From Mesobacillus persicus (GTDB lineage Bacteria; Bacillota; Bacilli; Bacillales; Cytobacillaceae): a stretch of DNA of 64,000 bases. Made by a program: the position numbers and the translations under genes. Below are positions 59,276 to 64,000 of the stretch, one piece after another (the first letter of the stretch is position 1; every line of letters begins with the position of its first letter). The notes beneath the pieces are model-generated. The model was not told the origin of the DNA. It did not search any database and was given only the letters and a program-made list of their open reading frames with translations. The stretch spans positions 124,001-188,000 of the forward strand of contig NZ_FOBW01000004.1 of the NCBI RefSeq assembly GCF_900109925.1, given 5' to 3'.

Positions 59276-59509
59276 ATGAGTGTTAAGAAATTTGAGTTTC
59301 CTAAAAGTGTTAAGGATGAAATGACAGGGGAAATTAAAAGGTATTTTCATGAGGAGCGTGGGGAGGAACTAGGTGACTTGGCTGCCTTATTAATTCTTGA
59401 GTTTATAAGCGATAAGCTCGGTGCCCATTTTTATAATCTCGGTGTACAAGATGCATCCCGTTTTATGTCTCAAAAGCTAGAAGATATCTTTGAACTAGAA
59501 AAAAAATAA
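59276..59509 (+). CDS. DUF2164 family protein
   Basis: Small acidic helical protein of 77 residues, starting behind AAAAGGTGG. The sequence VKDEMTGEIKRYFHEERGEE followed by LGDLAALLILEFISDKLGAHFYNLGVQDA matches DUF2164. Its function is unknown. It lies between hprK and the amidase gene, in a place where B. subtilis has none, and is separated from hprK by repeat array D. Confidence 0.85.
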   Translation: MSVKKFEFPKSVKDEMTGEIKRYFHEERGEELGDLAALLILEFISDKLGAHFYNLGVQDASRFMSQKLEDIFELEKK

Positions 59510-59562
59510 TCTCAACTTGTCCAAATTAATACATATGTCGATGTCCTTTTCTTTTTGGTATT

Positions 59563-59571
59563 CATATTATA
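59563..59571 (+). promoter_or_regulatory. Sigma-K-like -10 element before the amidase gene
   Basis: CATATTATA fits the sigma-K -10 consensus CATANNNTA. No convincing -35 AC was seen at the right distance. Confidence 0.35.
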
Positions 59572-59604
59572 CAAGTGAATCCAAAAAAGAGGGGAGGGAT
59601 AATG

Positions 59605-60402
59605 ATGAGAATAATGCTCGATGCAGGTCACGGATATAATAGTCCGGGAAAGCGGAGTCCTGACGGTATGAGGGAGTATGAGTTTAATAGGGCCGTAGCG
59701 AATTATGCTCGGAGCTTCCTACAAAACTACGAAAATGTCACGGTCTACTTTGCTCATTCAGACGACAGAGACGTCCCTCTACAAGAGAGGACCGACAAGG
59801 CGAATCGCCTGAATGTCGATGCCTACGTTGCAATCCATGCAAATGCATTTGGAAGTGGTGGATGGACTAGTCCAAGTGGAATTGAGACGTATGTGTACAC
59901 TTCAAGGCCACCCATTGCGACTCAGCTTGCCCAGAGGATCCAAAGGAACCTTATTGCTGAAACCGGTCTACCCGATCGCGGGGTCAAAACCGCCAACTTC
60001 CATGTTTTAAGGGAAACAAGAATGGATGCTGTCTTAGTTGAATGTGGTTTTATGACCAATAGAGAGGATATTAAATTGCTTCGGTCAGAAACGTATCGAA
60101 AAACGGTAGCTGAAGCGATTGTAAATGCTGTTGCTAGTCAATTTAGTCTAAAAAAAAACAGCAATCCTAACCCACCATCAACAAACGGGCTGTATAAAGT
60201 TCAAGCAGGGGCATTTCAAGATAAAAAAAATGCAGATGAACTAGTAGAAAAATTAAAGCAGGATGGATATGAGCCTTATCTTTTTCAAGAGGACGGCTTA
60301 TATAAAGTCCAAACTGGTGCATTTGAAAGGAAGCAAAATGCCGATGCACTTGTCTCCAGAATGAGAAGTGACGGATATGAAACATTCATTCACTTAGATT
60401 AG
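59605..60402 (+). CDS. N-acetylmuramoyl-L-alanine amidase with two SPOR repeats (CwlC-like)
   Basis: Zinc amidase (Amidase_3) that cuts the lactyl-peptide bond of peptidoglycan. It has 265 residues: the zinc His in MLDAGHGYNSPG, the Glu in MREYEFNRAV, the second His in AYVAIHANAFG, and the catalytic Glu in LVECGFMTN. Two tandem SPOR repeats follow (GLYKVQAGAFQDKKNADELV and GLYKVQTGAFERKQNADALV). There is no signal peptide, as in CwlC, which lyses the mother cell in B. subtilis. A sigma-K-like -10 lies upstream. Of two adjacent ATGs, 59605 is better spaced from GGGGAGGG. Confidence 0.9.
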   Translation: MRIMLDAGHGYNSPGKRSPDGMREYEFNRAVANYARSFLQNYENVTVYFAHSDDRDVPLQERTDKANRLNVDAYVAIHANAFGSGGWTSPSGIETYVYTSRPPIATQLAQRIQRNLIAETGLPDRGVKTANFHVLRETRMDAVLVECGFMTNREDIKLLRSETYRKTVAEAIVNAVASQFSLKKNSNPNPPSTNGLYKVQAGAFQDKKNADELVEKLKQDGYEPYLFQEDGLYKVQTGAFERKQNADALVSRMRSDGYETFIHLD

Positions 60403-60416
60403 ATCATAAAAAAGAG

Positions 60417-60447
60417 TGCCGGTTCCAGTGAAACCGGTGTTTTTTTA
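60417..60447 (+). terminator. Terminator of the amidase gene
   Basis: GTGCCGGTT / AACCGGTGT-type stem followed by seven T. Confidence 0.8.
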
Positions 60448-60471
60448 TCAAAATGTATGGATAACAACAAA

Positions 60472-60503
60472 AAGGCCGTTCTCCCATACGGAGTCGGCCT
60501 ATT
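60472..60503 (-). terminator. Terminator downstream of the yvlB-yvlD operon
   Basis: Reverse strand: AGGCCGACTCCG / GGAGAACGGCCT-type stem followed by TTTTTG. Confidence 0.8.
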
Positions 60504-60505
60504 TT

Positions 60506-60856
60506 TCAATCCTTCTTTTTTAAAATTGTATTTTGTAAAATAAGATTTGCAAATGACATGATTAATGTCGTTAAGATCGCCATTCCAAACCCGCCTATAT
60601 CAAACGAGCTACCCATAAGGTTATCAGTTAGCATTAGTGTGATGGCATTAATCACAAAAAGGAACAAGCCTAAAGTAACTAAAGTCACAGGCAGAGTGAA
60701 GATGATAAGGATTGGCCGGACAAACACGTTCAGAATCGAGAGTAGGAAACTTGCGCCTAATGCTGCACCAAAACTTGAAACATAAAAGGACTCGAAGTAC
60801 CCTGCAATCGCAATGAATAATACAGCATTAATGACAATTCCGATCAACCATTTCAT
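60506..60856 (-). CDS. yvlD: YvlD-like four-helix membrane protein (phage holin superfamily IV)
   Basis: 116 residues, nearly all membrane: four hydrophobic helices, with NVFVRPILIIFTLPVTLVTLG between the second and third, the family hallmark. Despite the family name there is no phage context. In B. subtilis it is part of the cell-envelope stress operon yvlABCD. It overlaps the yvlB-like gene by four bases. Confidence 0.9.
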   Translation of the reverse strand: MKWLIGIVINAVLFIAIAGYFESFYVSSFGAALGASFLLSILNVFVRPILIIFTLPVTLVTLGLFLFVINAITLMLTDNLMGSSFDIGGFGMAILTTLIMSFANLILQNTILKKKD

Positions 60857-61971
60857 AAGGTTTTTCTAAGCGAGATGGAACCTGTCTTGGATTCAGCATA
60901 AACCCTTAATGGAGTTATACCTTCTTCCTTCGTCTTAAAACGTAGCGACTTTTGAACCATTTCACTCTTCTCTTCCATAATTTCTATATCCTCAAGCTCC
61001 AGCTTAAAATTGCCCAAGTTGGATTTCAGCTCACCTCTTGCCGGAGTTCCCACTGGAATCGAAACCTCAACGGCACCTGTAGCAGTTGTAGCCTCAATAT
61101 GCTCACAAGTTTGGTTTCTTACAGTGCAGGACACACTACCACTGAAGGATTGCAAATCCGCATGATGAAACGAACCATCCGCTTTAATCGCACCATTCAA
61201 TGTTTCGGCTTCGAGTTCATAAATCTGACTATCCATCACAGAAATTTGTCCATTGGCCGTTTCGGTTTCGAGTTTTTTACAGATCAGGTTTTCAAAGGTT
61301 ACTTTTCCATTAGCTGTTTTAGCTTTAAGGTCATTTACTTTAAGATTTTCACCGGCAATGGCACCATTGAAAAGCCGGATTCTAACTTTCTCGTATTCTA
61401 TCCGAGGGATATAGATAGTCGCATCGACTTTCATCCACTTTTGTTGATTAGAGAAAATCAATTTTTGTCCTTCCATTGAAAACAGTACTTCATCTAAAAG
61501 CTTCTTCCTTGCTTGCTCTTGGTTTTCAACACGGTATACTTTTGCCGCGCATTCCACCCGAACATCTTCTTGATCCCATGGAATGACATGAACAGATCCA
61601 TTCGCAAGGTCGATATCAACCTGTGTTAGATTTAAACCACCTTGCTGAAAGATATGGGTGATGTCAATCGACTGACCAAAGTTTAGGTCTAAATCAATAT
61701 CCTTAATCTTCTTAAAAGCAGAATCGACAAAGTCGACAATTTTATCAACAGTCGATTGAAACTTATGCCCGGTCGATTCCTCTTTCTGAGATTCTCCCCC
61801 ATAAGAATCATCATTCTTCACTGTTGTCGAAAGCTCTGTTATCAGTTCTGCTTTCTTGTCTTCCATCGTTTTTTCCTTTTTCTCAAGCTCTTCAATTAGG
61901 AATAAGGCCTCTTCAACTGTCAGCCTACCTTCCTCTACCATCTTTAAGATCTTTTTACGTTCTTCCTTCAT
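60853..61971 (-). CDS. yvlB: YvlB-like DUF4097 beta-solenoid protein
   Basis: 372 residues from ATG 61971 behind GGGGAGG. The N-terminal 35 residues (MKEERKKILKMVEEGRLTVE) form a SHOCT-like bihelical motif, followed by a charged linker, and the C-terminal half is a DUF4097 putative adhesin of short repeated beta strands with turns such as TANGKVTF, TANGQISV, TLNGAIKA and TATGAVEVS. It is coupled to yvlD. The PspC-type yvlC that lies between them in B. subtilis is absent. Confidence 0.9.
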   Translation of the reverse strand: MKEERKKILKMVEEGRLTVEEALFLIEELEKKEKTMEDKKAELITELSTTVKNDDSYGGESQKEESTGHKFQSTVDKIVDFVDSAFKKIKDIDLDLNFGQSIDITHIFQQGGLNLTQVDIDLANGSVHVIPWDQEDVRVECAAKVYRVENQEQARKKLLDEVLFSMEGQKLIFSNQQKWMKVDATIYIPRIEYEKVRIRLFNGAIAGENLKVNDLKAKTANGKVTFENLICKKLETETANGQISVMDSQIYELEAETLNGAIKADGSFHHADLQSFSGSVSCTVRNQTCEHIEATTATGAVEVSIPVGTPARGELKSNLGNFKLELEDIEIMEEKSEMVQKSLRFKTKEEGITPLRVYAESKTGSISLRKTL

Positions 61972-62178
61972 ATAAATACCTCCCCGCACTTTCAGTTTAT
62001 TCTTATTTTCATATTCTAAAACCTGTATGCAGTGAACATCTGAAGTCTCCATAATAAATATTACGATTGAACATCAGAAGAAGTTTCATCTGTCATAGTA
62101 ATTCGAGACCTTATGGGGAAAACTTTCTTCTTTAAGGCAGCGAAAAAGAATATTTTGTGAATGATTAGGGTGAAGAAA

Positions 62179-62215
62179 AGCGCCTTCGAGTTTGATGCTC
62201 AAGGGCGCTTTATAA
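62179..62215 (-). terminator. Terminator of uvrA
   Basis: Reverse strand: AAGCGCCCTTGAG / CTCGAAGGCGCTT stem followed by TTCTTC, a short distance after the uvrA stop. Confidence 0.75.
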
Positions 62216-62224
62216 AATCAAAAA

Positions 62225-64000
62225 TCAAGTACTTGTAATGCTTTCTTTTTCTTCAACCTGTTGTTTCATTCGCAGACGATCTCTTTCAAGGATTGGTTTT
62301 AGATACTTTCCAGTGTAGGACTCTTTAACCTCAGCAACCTGTTCTGGGGTTCCTGAAGCGATGATTGTCCCTCCACCGTCTCCACCTTCTGGTCCGAGAT
62401 CGGTTATATAATCGGCCGCCTTAATAACATCAAGATTATGTTCGATGACTAATACAGTATCCCCATTCTCAACAAGACGCTGAAGGACGACTAACAGACG
62501 CGAGATATCATCCACATGCAAGCCGGTGGTCGGTTCGTCAAGGATATAAAGAGAACGACCTTGTGAGCGGCGATGCAACTCGGATGCAAGCTTAACACGC
62601 TGGGCTTCGCCTCCAGACAAAGTCGTTGCTGGTTGCCCTAACTTCACATAGCCTAAACCGACATCAAAAATCGTCTGTAGCTTACGTTTGATTTTCGGGA
62701 TATTACTGAAGAACTCAACCGCATGTTCCACTGTCATCTCAAGGATATCTGAAATATTCTTTCCTTTATACTGAACTTCTAATGTTTCGCGATTATATCG
62801 TTTCCCGTGGCATACCTCACATGGAACATACACATCGGGAAGGAAATGCATTTCAATTTTGATGATTCCATCTCCACGGCATGCCTCACAGCGGCCACCT
62901 TTGACATTAAAGCTAAAACGTCCCTTTTTATAGCCTCGCACCTTTGCTTCATTTGTTGCAGCAAACACATCACGGATATCGTCAAACACACCGGTGTATG
63001 TAGCTGGATTCGATCTTGGGGTCCGACCAATAGGGGCCTGGTCAATATCAATCACCTTTTCCAGATGCTCAATCCCTTTAATTTCACGATATTCCCCAGG
63101 TCTACTTTTGGCATGGTGAAGCTTCATAGCAAGTGATTTATGAAGTATTTCATTGATCAATGTACTTTTACCAGATCCCGAGACACCTGTTACGGCGATA
63201 AAGGTTCCAAGCGGGAACTTAACATTTACGTTCTTTAAGTTATTTTCTTTTGCTCCTTTAATTTCAATATAGCGACCATCTGGCTTGCGTCGTTCTAGTG
63301 GTAGAGGAATAAACCTTTTACCAGACAAATACTGCCCTGTGAGTGAATCTGGATCATTCATGACCTCCTCAGGTTTACCTGCTGAGACAATCTCCCCACC
63401 ATGGACTCCTGCACCAGGGCCAATATCGATTAAATAATCGGCTGCTAACATGGTATCTTCATCATGTTCCACTACAATAAGCGTGTTCCCAATGTCTCGC
63501 ATATTTTTAAGTGTGCCGATGAGACGGTCATTATCTCGCTGATGAAGACCAATTGACGGTTCATCAAGAATATAAAGAACACCTGTAAGACTTGAGCCAA
63601 TTTGCGTTGCAAGCCTAATCCGTTGGGCTTCCCCGCCCGATAAGGTTCCAGCCGATCGGTTTAAGGTCAGATAATCGAGACCGACATTTTTTAAAAAACC
63701 AAGTCTTTCCTTGATTTCCCTTAGAATCAGTTTTGCAATTTTCATTTCTGTCTCTGTTAGTTGAAGATGATCGAAGAACTGATGAGCTTCTTCAACGGAT
63801 TGAGAGGTTACCACCCCGATATGTACACCATCGATAAGTACAGCTAGGCTCTCTGGTTTAAGCCTATTCCCTTTGCAGGATGGACATGGATTTTCAGCCA
63901 TATATTTTTCCATTTGCTCACGAATAAAATCAGAACTAGTCTCCATATAGCGCCGTCCAACGTTTCGTAGGACGCCTTCAAATTCAATATAATTTTCTCT
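62225..64000 (-). CDS. uvrA: UvrABC system protein A (5' part outside window)
   Basis: Damage-recognition ATPase of nucleotide excision repair. The visible 591 residues are the C-terminal two thirds; the frame stays open to the window edge. Seen are a zinc site [12 protein letters not shown] signature [20 protein letters not shown], Walker [16 protein letters not shown], the second Walker [12 protein letters not shown], a second zinc finger [20 protein letters not shown] with [10 protein letters not shown], and the second signature [17 protein letters not shown]. The end is normal. Confidence 0.98.
   Translation of the reverse strand, partial: RENYIEFEGVLRNVGRRYMETSSDFIREQMEKYMAENPCPSCKGNRLKPESLAVLIDGVHIGVVTSQSVEEAHQFFDHLQLTETEMKIAKLILREIKERLGFLKNVGLDYLTLNRSAGTLSGGEAQRIRLATQIGSSLTGVLYILDEPSIGLHQRDNDRLIGTLKNMRDIGNTLIVVEHDEDTMLAADYLIDIGPGAGVHGGEIVSAGKPEEVMNDPDSLTGQYLSGKRFIPLPLERRKPDGRYIEIKGAKENNLKNVNVKFPLGTFIAVTGVSGSGKSTLINEILHKSLAMKLHHAKSRPGEYREIKGIEHLEKVIDIDQAPIGRTPRSNPATYTGVFDDIRDVFAATNEAKVRGYKKGRFSFNVKGGRCEACRGDGIIKIEMHFLPDVYVPCEVCHGKRYNRETLEVQYKGKNISDILEMTVEHAVEFFSNIPKIKRKLQTIFDVGLGYVKLGQPATTLSGGEAQRVKLASELHRRSQGRSLYILDEPTTGLHVDDISRLLVVLQRLVENGDTVLVIEHNLDVIKAADYITDLGPEGGDGGGTIIASGTPEQVAEVKESYTGKYLKPILERDRLRMKQQVEEKESITST

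Noticed and set aside
60506-60856. Prophage remnant, because of the holin-family name and the nearby amidase
   Set aside because: The protein is the YvlD type in its usual place, and no other phage gene is nearby.

Overview
The window is a low-GC Firmicute chromosome segment, almost certainly from the family Bacillaceae (a Bacillus-like spore former). The right two thirds (about 22.4-64 kb) keep the gene order of the Bacillus subtilis region running from ssrA to uvrA: ssrA, smpB, rnr, est, secG, eno-gpmI-tpiA-pgk-gapA-cggR, sigL, tRNA-Arg, clpP, crh, whiA-yvcK-rapZ-nudix, trxB, TPR protein, hisZGDBHAFI, a BCCT transporter, yvoF-ppaX-yvoD-lgt-hprK, yvlD-yvlB and uvrA. All calls were made by reading the sequence; no database search was run.

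The left part (1-22 kb) is accessory. It holds a Fur-type iron-siderophore locus (1-2 kb), a RodA-type glycan polymerase, a tungstate uptake operon with its own regulator (HTH-PBP regulator, tupA, tupB, tupC; 4-7.3 kb), an SDR reductase, a two-component system, and a tungsten-enzyme locus (11.3-15 kb): an E1-like ThiF/MoeB adenylyltransferase, a tungsten aldehyde:ferredoxin oxidoreductase, a MoaD-like sulfur carrier and an unknown 90-residue protein. Both small proteins end in Gly-Gly. Uptake, cofactor assembly and enzyme therefore lie within 11 kb. After these come an alcohol dehydrogenase, a Gfo/Idh oxidoreductase, a YeeE/YedE thiosulfate-type transporter, a DUF418 membrane protein and a MhqO-type dioxygenase behind a MhqR-like operator.

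Most notable is the tmRNA gene (minus strand, 22380-23021). It is split in the T-loop by a 282-nt ORF-less group I intron. P1, P2, P7 and both splice sites can be read in the sequence, and splicing would give a normal 360-nt tmRNA whose T-loop has seven bases.

The second striking pattern is a set of six intergenic tandem-repeat arrays (2.1, 3.6, 22.1, 45.5, 54.6 and 59 kb). They differ in sequence but nearly all have a unit of 51-53 bp, close to five DNA helical turns. Most units carry an inverted repeat followed by a pyrimidine-rich stretch, and several arrays share sub-motifs such as GGTGACC. Two candidate small RNAs with their own terminators were also found (10.45-10.64 kb and 18.96-19.07 kb).

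Regulatory sites seen include Fur boxes, a near-perfect CggR double operator, a CtsR operator on the clpP promoter, a MhqR-like box, 11-bp-spaced direct repeats before a response-regulator gene, and an inverted repeat over the YeeE promoter.
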